A stretch of 64,000 nucleotides of DNA from Dipteris shenzhenensis (Eukaryota > Polypodiophyta > Polypodiopsida > Gleicheniales). The number at the start of each line of letters is the position of its first letter. The stretch's first letter is position 1. Below are positions 41,886 to 52,929 of the stretch, piece by piece. The position numbers and the translations under genes were made by a program. The stretch lies in assembly GCA_047967505.1 (NCBI GenBank), contig CM106538.1. One strand, given 5' to 3'. The notes under the pieces are model-generated. The model was not told the DNA's origin and searched no databases. It worked only from the letters and a program-made list of their open reading frames with translations.

Positions 41886-42460
41886 TAGTGTCACATGCAT
41901 GCTTATACATCAGTAAAACCCTATTGTGTATGGGGTGACCGCCTCCTTGATAATTCAAAGAACCTTCCTTGTATTCGTACATTCCACACACAAAAAAATC
42001 TTGTACATGTTGGTATATATTAAAAGAGAGTCACATTTTGTGTTTATTGGAATGCGTTTTCATGAGACCCAAACTCAGCACGAAACCTGTTTAGCCAAAG
42101 GGCTTTTATCAGTAGCTAGATTAGAGAGAATGCTTTTAGGGTCACTTTCAACATGTCAACTTGTCAAACTAGCAGTGCTGTATGTATTGGCTTGGATGTA
42201 TGTTCCAACCATTCTCATGCCTATGCACATGCACATGCATTCCTTTCCTAGTTGCCCAAATTTCATGGGCTTATTCATGGTTTGCCCCATTACAAGTTTT
42301 CAAATGTATTGGGTTATGGGCCCTAAGCATTTCCTTATGCTACAATATTATAAGTTCAACATTGTTTGGAACAAAGCATTTGTTGCATTCTTGTATCTCT
42401 TAGCATGTGTGTTGATGATTGTCTTCTCTGAGCTACTTGTCGTAGTGCTTTGAAGTCTTG
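41886..42460. other. No gene supported
   Basis: A 175-codon open frame on the plus strand (41926-42453) has no recognisable domain and no coding-like features I can defend. Confidence 0.4.
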
Positions 42461-42566
42461 GCACATACATATACATATATATATGTATACATGCACGCAC
42501 ACATGCGCATGCGCGTGCACACACATATACATATACGTATATACATGCATGCATATATATGTATAT
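42461..42566. repeat. 106-nt strictly alternating purine-pyrimidine tract
   Basis: Every position alternates purine and pyrimidine from 42461 to 42566, mixing CA/TG, TA and a GCGC core near 42505-42515. It lies immediately before the poly-T tail of an L1 fragment. Confidence 0.95.
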
Positions 42567-42585
42567 TCATTCACTTTTTTTCCTC

Positions 42586-43480
42586 TTTTTTTTTTTGGTG
42601 AAATCCATTTGTTAGTATATTACAAAGAATAGTCCCATGGAAAGGGACAGCCAGTTACAAGCATAAGAAGATATCATTATATGATAAGAAGGCAAGCTAA
42701 ACTAGATCCCGTGCATGTAAACAATCATAAAATAATTGCATATCATATCTATGCCTTGCTAGATGAAAACCGTCAAAATCGCTTGTGAAAGCAAGAACTG
42801 AGCTTGAAGCCTTTGTTAGAACAATGCCAAAAGAGATGGGAATAGTCTTGTAGACTCCCGCGAGAATAAACATTATTGCAAAATGACGACGAGACAAAAG
42901 CAATCCAAATGGAAGAACACCAAGTAAAATGCACCACAAGTAGAACTTTTGCCAAAGAGGAATTTTGGAAGCCCAAACATACCATAATCTTGGTGCCACC
43001 ACCAAGAGGAGCGTGTCACATACCAAATGCAATTGGCATGAAGAGAAAACCAAGGGGGAGGCAATAAGACTTTATATACAGATGTCACTGTGATATCGGC
43101 CAATGAAAGTGGATGGCAAACATGATCATTCGATTGAAGAACCTAGTCTTTAAGGCGGTCTAGAATCTCAAGATGGATATGAGCAGTTAATCATGCAACA
43201 TTTGTGACAATAGAGACCATATAATATTGTCCCAAAGCATACGGTCTAATAGTGGTAGGAAAGGAGAACCATACTAGCCGCATCAAGCACACCATCCACA
43301 TAACAAATTTCTTTAACAAGAGTGGCAAGGTTTCCGCAAAGCCCTTGGAGGCATGAACACCTTCGATCAATGAATGCTCTTAGCAAACAAGGAGTTACTT
43401 GCAAGAGTACCCCTGCTATTTCATTTAAGATGGGATAGAGTATGCTTCCAATTAGAAAGCATATGAGAAACAAGAGGGCA
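42586..43480 (-). mobile_element. 5'-truncated L1-type LINE fragment
   Basis: Poly-T (42586-42596, poly-A on the coding strand) is followed by the 3' untranslated repeat also seen at 31481. Further in, the minus strand reads SVYKVLLPPPWF, SKIPLWQKFYLWCILLGVLP and FGLLLSRRHFA, and in a neighbouring frame DYSHLFWHCSN. These are the C-terminal zinc-type region of L1 reverse transcriptases (PLGLLLSRR ... IPHLFWHC). Upstream residues to about 43473 are less certain. Frameshifts show decay. Confidence 0.72.
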
Positions 43481-43496
43481 TCCCTTTATTTTTTTA

Positions 43497-43600
43497 TGCA
43501 CACGAACGCATGCACGCACGCACACGCACATGCACGTGCACGCACAAACACCCCCACCCACACACACCCACACGCACGCACGCGTACACACAAACTTGTG
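43497..43600. repeat. CA/CG-rich microsatellite
   Basis: Irregular ACGC, ACAC and ACCC units over about 100 bases. Confidence 0.9.
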
Positions 43601-43900
43601 TGATGCAATGGAGTGACAAACAATGCTAAGACAAGATAATGGTTGGGATTTGACACGTGGAAATGGTACCACAATAGAAAGTGAGCAATAAACAACTAAG
43701 AATTGTGGGAATTAAAGAGCGTGAGAAAGATATGGTGGTGCAGTTATTACTGAAGAGAGCTTGCTAATGAGATAACTTGTGACCTACGAGCTTGAGCATA
43801 TTAAGTGCATGAGTTAAGAAGGATTGAGAATGGGCCAAGTACGTAGCTCTTGGGCTCCAAATTCAGACTCATTATGATCTTCAAATCTGGCTTAAAGTTG
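43601..43900. other. No gene recognised
   Basis: May be the far 3' end of the gypsy remnant that follows on the minus strand. Confidence 0.35.
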
Positions 43901-45600
43901 GGAGTTTGTGGATCAATATATGAGCTCGTTCGATAATTGAATGAACCCATGAAGTCCATGCCTAGTTTCTAAAATGCTTCCCAAGGCAAGGATGGCCTTT
44001 ATCATTTTGGTCATTGGCCAATAGTTTTTAACTCTTTGACAAGCATCGCATTTTTTGCGATGTTTTATTGCATCATGAAGCAATTTGTACCACCATAATC
44101 CTATTTCTTGCAAAAAAAGGGGCCAAAAATACCTTTGTGAGATTGCATTAAGGATGTGATGCATCATGGTTCATTACATAGAGAACATCATTTGTACTTT
44201 GCCAAAGCAATTGTATAGTTACCAATACATAGAACTTCCATGTATTTAATGCTAATTTTTGTCTCTAACTCATTGGCTTTTTTCTAAAAGTTAGTTGTGA
44301 AAGTAGGTGGAAAGACTCCATTTGTGTCAAATAGATAGCGCCATGACGTGTATCTCTTAGCCTACAAACTGTAAGAAAACAATACAACGTCTATGCTCAA
44401 CAGATAACCGGATCTCGTACGCAAGAGAGAAAACAGATAGTATGGAGAATCAAAAATTTGATTACTATAGAACTGATACAATAGATGGCGCTGCCTCCCA
44501 GCCGTGCGCTCCTGTGAGAGAAGCTTCGATGGCATGCTGGAAACAATAGAGGACGGAGGTTGGATGCTAAGGAATCAGGGTTGTTGTAGCCAATGATAAA
44601 ATGGGCTTCACGGGCTTGCTCTTATATAGCCACCAGTCGTAGTCGGTTAGACCCAATTGGGTGACCGACCCAGTCCGCCTGAAACGACCGACTAGGGGTC
44701 GGTCCCAAAATAGGCCACCGACCACACGATAGAATCGGTGTGCAAAATAGAGCCATCCGGGACCACCATCTGGGGCTCCAAACGGTCCCCACAACCCAAG
44801 AGTGGGCTGCCCCGGGAAATGCTCTGTCTACCCTCAGTGCGGTCAGTCATGGGATGCCTTCCCATACTTGCATGTAGCCTAGTTGGCAGTGTGCCAACTC
44901 CGTCCAGCCATCAGGCCACACATGGCCCCCATCTGGTGTCCAAACTAGGACCTACCGGATAACCGAGCTACTCAAATGCCTTCTCCTCATATGGGGGGCT
45001 TACAAGTAGAGTTAGTTAGTTCCCAAAATTACACGAGAGTGGAGCATTGATATCTAACACATACAACATTGATACAAACTTGTTGGAATGAAAATATAGG
45101 ATGACACGAAATAATGCTTGTTGATCAAACATAGAAAATGAAGAAATTAATGAGGGGATAATGCAACAACTATAGATCATTCTAAAGTCCTCTCTCCTAG
45201 CAATATTTTTAGTTCTTTTCATTTGGAGTGAACATTTGACAATGATAAAGTTTTAAAAACTTCAATGTCCCTTGTTGTCATGTTGAGATTAATCTAAGTG
45301 GAAGTTCAAATGCATCATCAAGAGGATTATTCAATTCACAAGTCATAAATTGCTTGCATAAGCTTTCTATTGTGCAATGATATTGTCTTCATATGGCCCT
45401 CTTGACCCATGGAGATTTGGTTGTATCCATTGTACCTCATCCGTGAATGAACTCATTTCATGGCTTGCAACATGATGCAGCATATCATCCATAAAGGGGA
45501 AATGGAAAGGACCCTCTATGGTCTAATAAGTTAACTTGCAATAGCCAATGCATACCTTAGTTTGCAATAGTTTACAAGAACAATTGTAATATAAGAGAAC
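43900..45600 (-). mobile_element. Old Ty3/gypsy remnant split by a solo copia LTR
   Basis: On the minus strand a reverse-transcriptase segment lies at about 45560-45380 (PFHFPFMDDMLHHVASHEMS, corresponding to the PLPFMDDIL-x-x-VAGHEMYS motif). After the inserted LTR (44370-45061) an integrase finger follows at about 44167-43950 (ISQRYFWPLFLQEIGLWWYK, CDACQRVKNYW, SILETRHGLHGF, the last corresponding to WGMDFMG). RNase H between them is not readable. Order and strand agree with one element interrupted by the LTR. Confidence 0.72.
44370..45061 (-). repeat. Solo copia LTR, same family as the LTR at 62773
   Basis: 692 bases on the minus strand, from TGTGTTAGATATCAATG to TTTTCTTACA, matching 62773-63499 end to end with indels. 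It has the same TATA-like element (CTTATATAG near 44620 on the plus strand). Flanks ACAAAC and TACAACA hint at a 5-bp TACAA target repeat but are not exact. No interior accompanies it. Confidence 0.85.
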
Positions 45601-46739
45601 CCATAACTTTGTCCCATGAGATAGTTTTTTGATAATTTCTCATTTTTGTTTAACAAACTTTTCACCATTTGAGCTCATCCTATATCTTTGTTTATTGGTT
45701 TTGTATCTAATATATCCCAATCTTTTTATGAAAAATATTGGGACACACTTTATTTTTTTATAGTCCTTGATCAATATTCACATGAATTTCGCATACGACA
45801 CTTGAACTAAATTTGGCATGAGAACAACATTTTGATCCATAAACTACATAGAAATCTAGACAGTTTTTCTAGCCCTTGAAATTTTGTATATAAGAAATGT
45901 CAAGCTGCATCTTTATCCTCTAGCTCCATTTTACAATCCTTGAGATGAATAGCATGTTTTAAATCCATATGTGCAAGCTACCTTGTTACGTCTCAAGGAC
46001 TTGTGGTGCTAGCCTCAAAGGTGACTACCTGATAGGTGCCATTGAACATAAATGTTAGCAGGTGGTACCCTGCCTTGCCTTCTCAGAGGGAGTTCAATAA
46101 AAAGGGTCCTTAGAGAGCTATTTAGTATTGTGATTAGTGGTGGCCATGTTGTTTTTGACCAATGATCTAGTTATACTGCTTTTGATACAAGGAGCATTCT
46201 CTCTCATTCCATTCATCTTAAGCAATCATATTTCTTTTCCACTTTACTTGCATTTTTCCATTTTTTGTAACCGTCAATTAGCATGCACGTTCCATCGAGC
46301 GACCACTTCATTCGATAGTTTGGAAATGGCGCTTTACCTCGTAGAGCCAAAATGAAGAAATACATCACTAGATGAATGAATCGACATGTCAACCACCATC
46401 ATGGAATGTAATGTTTACACTGAAGAAGTCAATGGAGCAAGTTGGTAACAAATAGTGCAAACCAACTGGGCAAACTGAGTTGTTTGAGACCAAATATGAC
46501 ACCCAAGATCAAAGAGAGGCAGTGGACAAAGACCAAAATAGTTGAGACTCGAAGTTTGGTAAGAACAAGGAAGCAAGTCCCATCAAACTCACAAAGGGAA
46601 GGTAGAAGTCCAAGTTCAGCAAGCAATGTGCAAGGATCGATTTGTTCAAAAGCCCACCACGAAGTCCATGAATGAATGCAATAGGAACAAGAGGACCACA
46701 GATAAGGATCGAATTCAAAAAGTAGGGTAATAAATCCTC
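45601..46739 (-). other. AT-rich sequence, possibly upstream part of the gypsy remnant
   Basis: A fragment near 45650-45560 on the minus strand may be the region before the LPFMDD motif. Beyond that nothing is readable. Confidence 0.35.
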
Positions 46740-47800
46740 AAGCTAATGAAGTAGAGGAGATACAAAACTACTATAGGAGTAGGGTGGCATATATCCCTTT
46801 ACACTCTCCTGGGTATCCCTACTCTATTACATACTCCCAACATGCCTAGAGACAATCCTAAACCAATGCACTAATCAATTTATTAGTAGGCTTGATTCTT
46901 TACTTTATTTCATCCTTATAGAAAACTCGAACACTCCCAACACATGATTTTTCTTTTAACCATAAGTTGACCAAGCTTCTCCATTCCTATAAGATTTAAA
47001 AACATCAAGTGCATTCCCATATGAAGACAATTACCATAATCTATAGAATGTCGATATGTGTACGTGTTCTATCTATTTGATTAGATTTCATTGTAAGGAG
47101 CAAACTTTCATACACATCCCCTTTCTATGAAATCCACTTCCAATATATGTTGGAGGAGAAATTAAGTTTCAAGGAGTTTTCCATACTTCATAAAATGCCA
47201 TGATTCCCACATTCTAATTGAACAAAGGGAAAGAATAGAAATTCTAATGGTTTTTCCTTTTGGAAGCGTCTCGATTAGACATGCATGCAAAGACATAGAA
47301 TTTCAAAGAAAAAGTGCCAAATAGAATGAAACCCAATTCCGACACTTTTGTTTATCACCTTAAGAAACCTTCATATTTTCTCAATTCTAGTATTGCCATG
47401 GATAGAGGAAGGAAAATCCAATAATTTATCTACTTACATTACCATCAAATTCCATTTCCCCTTTATGTATCTTAGGGTATTATTGAGGGGTTACTAGTTG
47501 AAGGCAAGTGATTTAAAACCATGAGGAGTTGGTGGTTGAAGAGGCAAGTGATTTAAAACCATGAGCTTTAGAGTTCAAATTCCATGTGTAACCAAAGGGA
47601 GTGAACTTAACCCCCATTTTTTTTAATTAATTTTTTTCACATCTTATCGTGTGTCCATAACTGCTGACCACCATTACCATTTGTGTGAAAGATGTAAGAA
47701 GGGAGGGGGTTGTAGTACCACCATTCATCTTAAAACACTGCAAGTAGAGGGGTGAGGTAAGAGAAAAAAAGAGCTTGAGAGGCAAGCGAGGAGGTACATG
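46740..47800 (-). repeat. Left direct repeat, probable 3' LTR
   Basis: Shares with 57140-58060, among others, TAGGAGTAGGGT-GCAT, GATTAGATTTCATTGTA, TTGAACAAAG-GAAAG-ATAGAA, ATTCCATGTGTA-CCAAAGGGAG and ACTGCAAGTAGAGG. It has about 170 bases (46840-47010) missing from the other copy, and an internal 30-base repeat (GGCAAGTGATTTAAAACCAT at about 47502 and 47543). Confidence 0.7.
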
Positions 47801-48169
47801 TGTGTCAATAGCCAATGGGTGGTGTCTTTTCTCTGAGCATTTGGTTCAAGCAAAATTTTCTGATCGTGGCGTATGTTGTACATTGTTTTTAACTAGACAA
47901 TTTTGTTGCAGCATTGTAGACACCTTTAGTCACAAAACCACCCCACAAAGATGCAATATTTCAGTGCCCATTTATGCCCATTGAACATCTTACCAATTTA
48001 GATTGCAAATATGTAATGTTTTGCTGACATTCCAAATATAAATATTGTTCATGAGACCCGTTTATTCACAATACTAACCTACTTCTTTACTAAATTTTCT
48101 TTACTAAATTTTAGCATCCTCTCAACTAAAACATGCACTATGCATAGTTACTAGAAGTGCCATTTGAAA

Positions 48170-49110
48170 ATAAGCCCAAATGCCCTTTCATCAAAGAAAG
48201 GGGTCTTTGGGCCTATTTCTTCAACAAGGCCCATGTGAAAAAAAGAGGCCCAAAAACCCCTTTTGTCAAGAAAGGGGTATTTGGGCCTCTTTTTTTCACA
48301 TGGGCCATGTTAATGCCCAAAGACCCCTTTGTTTGATAAAAGGGGTTTTTGGGCTACTTTTTAAAAATCCAAGCAACCCAAAAACCCCTTTTGTCGAAGA
48401 AAGGGGTCTTTGGGCCTTTTTTCAGTCCATGGGCCATGGAAATGAAGAGGCCCAAAGACCCCTTTCTTTGACAAAGGAGTTTTGGGCTATTTTCTCCTAA
48501 AAAGAGCAACCCAAAACCTTCTTTCTTTGAAGAAAGGGGGTTTAAACTAATTTCATGTGAAAAAGAGTAGTCCAAAAACCCTTTTTGTTGAAGGAGGACT
48601 TTTTGGATTGCTTTCATGTGAAAAAGGGTTGCTTAAAAACACCTTTTGTCGAAGAAAGGGGTCTTTAGACCTCTTTTCTTTTTAGATTGCCCATGTGAAA
48701 AAATGAGGCCAAAAGACCCCTTTCTTCAATGAAAGGTGCATCTTTTTCTTACGTGGGCCATGTAAAAAAAAGAGGCCCAAAGACCCCTTTCTTCAATGAA
48801 AGTGGTTTGTTGGCTGCTCTTTTTGACATGAAACAACCCAAAAATCCCTTTCATTGGAGAAATGGGTCTATGGGAATGGAAAAAAAGAGAGGATGAAAGA
48901 CCGCTTTCGTCGAAGAAATTGAATTTTTGGGTTGCTTTCATGTGAAAAAGAGCAACCTGAAAACCCCTTTTATCAAAGAAAGGGGTCTCTCGAGCTTTTT
49001 TTTTTACATAGTCCATAGATCCATTTCTTCAATGTAAGGGATTTTTGGGCTGCTTTCATGTTAAAAAAAGCAGCTGGAAAACCCCTTTCTTCAATATGGG
49101 CAATGTAAAC
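48170..49110. repeat. Array of hairpin-forming repeats (CCCAAAGACCCCTTT / AAAGGGGTCTTTGGG)
   Basis: About a dozen units in 940 bases. Each contains CCCAAA-GACCCCTTT, a loop such as TGTCGAAG, then AAAGGGGTCTTTGGGC, the reverse complement. Units are separated by TTTCACATGGGCCATG or CATGTGAAAAAGAG spacers that are themselves complementary. Divergence between units indicates an old array. Confidence 0.9.
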
Positions 49111-49390
49111 AAAAGACTCCCATATTCCTTCACATTCATGGTTTGTCAAAAAATTTAGGGTCCCTATGCATCGCTATATTTCATGAACTTTGAGGCTAAA
49201 ATATATGTTCCTAATTCAATTTGCTCGGATGCTCCGATGGTTTTGCTCAAAACATAGAAAGCCCCCTAGCCAAGTAGGGTTAGCTAGGGATGTACATCCT
49301 TCCCCCTTCACATATTTATGTCCTAAAAAATAAAGTTAGGGAAGTCATTATTCAAGTTAGCAATCCTCTCCCAAGTTGAATGTTCATATG
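49111..49390. other. No feature recognised
   Basis: Presumed non-coding 3' region of the decayed gypsy element. Confidence 0.35.
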
Positions 49391-49760
49391 GCCTATGTTC
49401 CATTTAATATAATACTTAGTAATAACTATATGCCTAAGTTGTTTCTATCTTTGATCTAGAACCTTTTCCTTAAGCATATTTACATGGAAATTGGATGAAC
49501 CTTGATGTTAGAACCTTCTCCTTAAGTGTGTTCACATGGAAACTGGATGAACCTTGATGTTAGAAGGGAATTCTAACTTCTAAGTTGTATTTACATGGAA
49601 ACTTCTGGCCTATGTTCCATTTAATATTATACTTAGTAATAATTTTGTTTTTGAGTTATTTCTATCTTTTATCTAGAACCTTTTCCTTAAGCGTGTTTAC
49701 ATGGAAACAGAATGAACCTTGACCTTAAAGAGAATTCTTACTTCTAAGTTGTATTTATTT
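49388..49760. repeat. Tandem duplication of about 215 bp
   Basis: TGGCCTATGTTCCATTTAAT recurs (about 49389 and 49606), each followed by ACTTAGTAATAA, TTTCTATCTTT-ATCTAGAACC, TTTTCCTTAAGC and ACATGGAAA. The unit CCTTAAG-GT-T-ACATGGAAA-x-TGAACCTTGA is itself repeated three times. Confidence 0.88.
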
Positions 49761-51700
49761 ATTTTTTTAATGATATGAAATGGAGCACAATACCTATCAG
49801 AATCTTTGGATACTTCCCAATCCTCAATCTTTTGTAAACTCTAAGATTCACCCATATGCCTTCTTTGAGAATCCTAGGGGTACATTTCCAGTTCACATAA
49901 ATTTTTTCTCTATCTTGAGCACTTTTTATGGAATCTTTAGTATTTGCTAACATTTCTTATATGTTTATCAAGAAATCTTTAGCTATTTGTACCTTAATGC
50001 CTAAGACAATCAACAATCAACAATCTAAGCTATTATCCATATCTCCAAATATAAGCATAAACATACTAAACAGTATAACACATTCATGCATTATTATAGG
50101 TAAATCCCATCATCAAAATGTACCCCTCCCAAATTGATGGTTTTTTGGAGACATATGCTCTAAAAATATCCTCCATACCCTAATTCACTCTCTCTATTTT
50201 CCCATCAAGTTGAGGATGAGCAGTCGAGCTCAGGCTAAGAGTAGTTTTTGATTTCTCAAAAATCACTTGCCAGAGGTTTCAAATAAATTTGGAGTCTTAA
50301 TCACTATGTAAGTATGCAAATCATAAAGTCTAAAGATTGCTCCATAAATTGTTATGCTAAATTTTTTCCCTTATGTTGTCATAGCTAGTATGAATCGCAC
50401 AAATTTGACCCAAAATGTATCATTTCATCTGTTTGTCTAGGGAAGCCCTGTGCTAAATTCCATAGATATATTTTCCCCGTTTAGAATTAGGGAAATGCAA
50501 ACATGCAACATGTCTCCAATCTCAAAGCGTTTGCCTTTTTAAATTGACATTTTTGACAATTAACTACATAGCCCTAGACGTACACTTTCATTTTCATATG
50601 ATACAAGTTTCACTTGTCCAAATTGTAGGTCGTTTGTATATCAAGATCATTTTACCATGACATTCATATGACATCTTTTGCTTTCCCTTGTAGAGTAACA
50701 ATCATATATACTTCTAACCTCATTCTCAAAGGTAACATTCATCTTAGATTTATTGCTAGATTTGACCAATATATATATCAATCTTGCATTGACCTTTTGG
50801 AGAATGATAGAAACTAGTTTTTATCTTAACAAAGCTTAGCACATTTTTCGCTCCAATCCCGACTAAAGCATCCACTACTTGATTTATAATATCTTCTCTA
50901 AAAAACAAACTCTTGCATCAGCTTCACCCAACTAGCTATTCTACTTGTAAAGTTAGGCTTATTAAAAGAATACTTTAAGAGTTCATGATCACCTATAGCA
51001 AAGTCGAGCCATATAGATAATCTCTCTATAAATTCAAGGAACGTATTACCACATACAATTCTTTTTTGTGTGTGTGAGCACCATCAACTTCTTACTTTCA
51101 TAGGCAACGAATCTCCCCTCTTGGAAAAAAGTAGCACCTATTCTAAAATCACTAGCATCCATTTCAATCATTAATGATTTATAGGATCAACAATGGCTAC
51201 CATAGGTGCAGTGGTAATCTATTGTTTCAAGGCCTCAAATCATGTTGCTCTTCTTTGTTACCCCTTTAAGAAGTTTCATCAAGGGAGAGCTATCTAAGCA
51301 TAATAACAAATATGATTTTGGAAGAATATCATAAATCCCAAAACAAGCCCGAGTTTATTACTAATGGTCTCTAGAATAGGACATTCAAACACCTTCCTAA
51401 CTTTGGCATCATCTATACAAACTCCATTAGCACATATAAGATGGACATGATACAACATTTCATGCCAAAGAGTCACATTTAGACTAGTTGGCATACAACT
51501 TCTCCTTTCTTAGTATATCAAAAACAATTCTAAGATATATTTTATGCTCACTCAATGTTTTCCTATAAACTAGGATAGCATCCAAGAATACCACCATAAG
51601 CTTGCCCAAATAAGGCGTGAATGTCATTCATCATTTGTTCAAAGGTGGCTAGAGCATTTGTTCGAAGGTGGCTACAGTATTTGTGAAAACAAAAGGTAAG
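49759..51700 (-). pseudogene. pol: Decayed gypsy reverse transcriptase, RNase H and integrase
   Basis: Minus-strand motifs in order: FEQMMNDIHALFGQAYGGIL (about 51660-51590, the region just before the YxDD), IEMDASDFRIGATFFQEGRF with VAYESKK (about 51180-51080, RNase H), NCQKCQFKKANA (about 50570, finger of integrase), ISMEFSTGLP (about 50480, core) and KDSIKSAQDREKIYVNWKCT ... VNLRVYKRLRIGKY (49940-49810, C-terminal domain). Every domain has stops or shifted frames. The C-terminal domain pattern is that of chromovirus-type integrases. Confidence 0.78.
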
Positions 51701-52415
51701 ATTAGAATTCGTGATGCCCATACCTTATTGTATACATAATTTTATAAATATCCCCTTCAACAATTTGCAGTGACTGATACCTAATATGTATATCAATTTT
51801 CATAAAATAATTAGCACTCTGTCAAATATAGCAACAGTCCATGGCTATAATTAGCATGCATGCCCCAGATCTCTATCTAGATATGTGACTCTAGTTAGGA
51901 TTTTTCCACTAAGGTAGTTCCTGTGCTGAATTTGCTACCAATATTGTCTTCATCAAATCATGTACTAGGAATTGAACCACAAATTTCTTCACTCACCACC
52001 CACTTACCATTGAGAAATTTTCTCACCTCGAGTACAAGGCATAGGGAAGACACAAGGCTTCTATATCTTATATGAATAGTCCTCTATATTAGTAGACCCT
52101 AGATCATAGTCAACCTCTATATCTTATATCATGGATGAATCGATCTAGCTTGTCACATATAACCATGCCCCTAGTAGGAATCATTATCCATGTACTAATT
52201 AGTCTCCAAAAAAATGAGCGCCCTATGTCAATTTACAACCATAGTCCATGGTTATAATTAGCCTATAGCCCTATTCCCTTCTAGTTTTCCATCTAGACAT
52301 ATCAACCTAGTTATGATTACTCATTTTGACCTCTTGAATTCACCAATCAAGGTGTCCCCCAACACATACGTGATTTGTTATCTAGCCAAGGTTAGCAAGG
52401 GATGTAACATCTTGA
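51701..52415 (-). other. Expected protease/RT region of the decayed gypsy, unreadable
   Basis: By position it should hold protease and the N-terminal reverse transcriptase, but no motif survives. Confidence 0.35.
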
Positions 52416-52925
52416 CTCAATGTCTCTCTTCATCCCCCTCGTATTGTCACATCCCCTCTCCATTCCTCTCTTCCTCCTTGATCAACTTCTCTCTTCATTC
52501 CCCTCCAATCCTCTCTTCCTCTCTCAATTTCTCTTGTCATACCCCTCATACAGTCCCATCCCCACTCTTACCTCACTTTCTCCCTTAGTTTCTCTCTTCA
52601 ACCCCCCTTATCCCCTCTCCACTCCTCGCTTCCCGTCCTCTCCACTCCTTTTTTTCTCCCAAGGTCCCTCTCCTCTGCACTCCTTCCTTCCTCCTTCCAC
52701 TGCTCTCTTCCTTTCCTTTACACTCCTCTCCACTCATTTTTTCATTCCTAAGTTCTCTCTTCATCCCCTTTATATAGTCTTTTCCCCTCTCCACTCATTT
52801 CTTCCTCCCTCAATTCCTCTCTTCATCCCTCCCAAATAGTTGCATGTCCTCTCCACTCTCTCTCCATCTCCCTTGGGTCTCCATATTATCCCTTTCCCTT
52901 ATCTCACTCTCCCCCCTCCTCTTTC
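52416..52925. repeat. Pyrimidine-rich minisatellite
   Basis: Irregular repeats of CTCTCTTCATCCCCCTC / CCTCTCCACTCCTCTCTTCC-like phrases over about 500 bases, lying between the gag and pol remnants. Confidence 0.85.
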
Positions 52926-52929
52926 ATTT

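Noticed and set aside
41926-42453. 175-codon open frame on the plus strand
   Set aside because: No recognisable domain. The hydrophobic, Met/His-rich stretches look like chance reading of AT-rich DNA, and no introns or conserved neighbours support it.
43246-43473. Minus-strand frame with SILYPILNEIAG as a separate reverse-transcriptase gene
   Set aside because: Too short and ambiguous. At most it is the upstream end of the truncated L1 fragment.
48170-49110. CRISPR-like array
   Set aside because: Repeats and spacers are both variants of the same palindromic unit, spacing is irregular and the context is plant nuclear DNA.
52313-52839. Ser/Pro/Leu-rich frames on the plus strand
   Set aside because: Translation of the pyrimidine-rich minisatellite.
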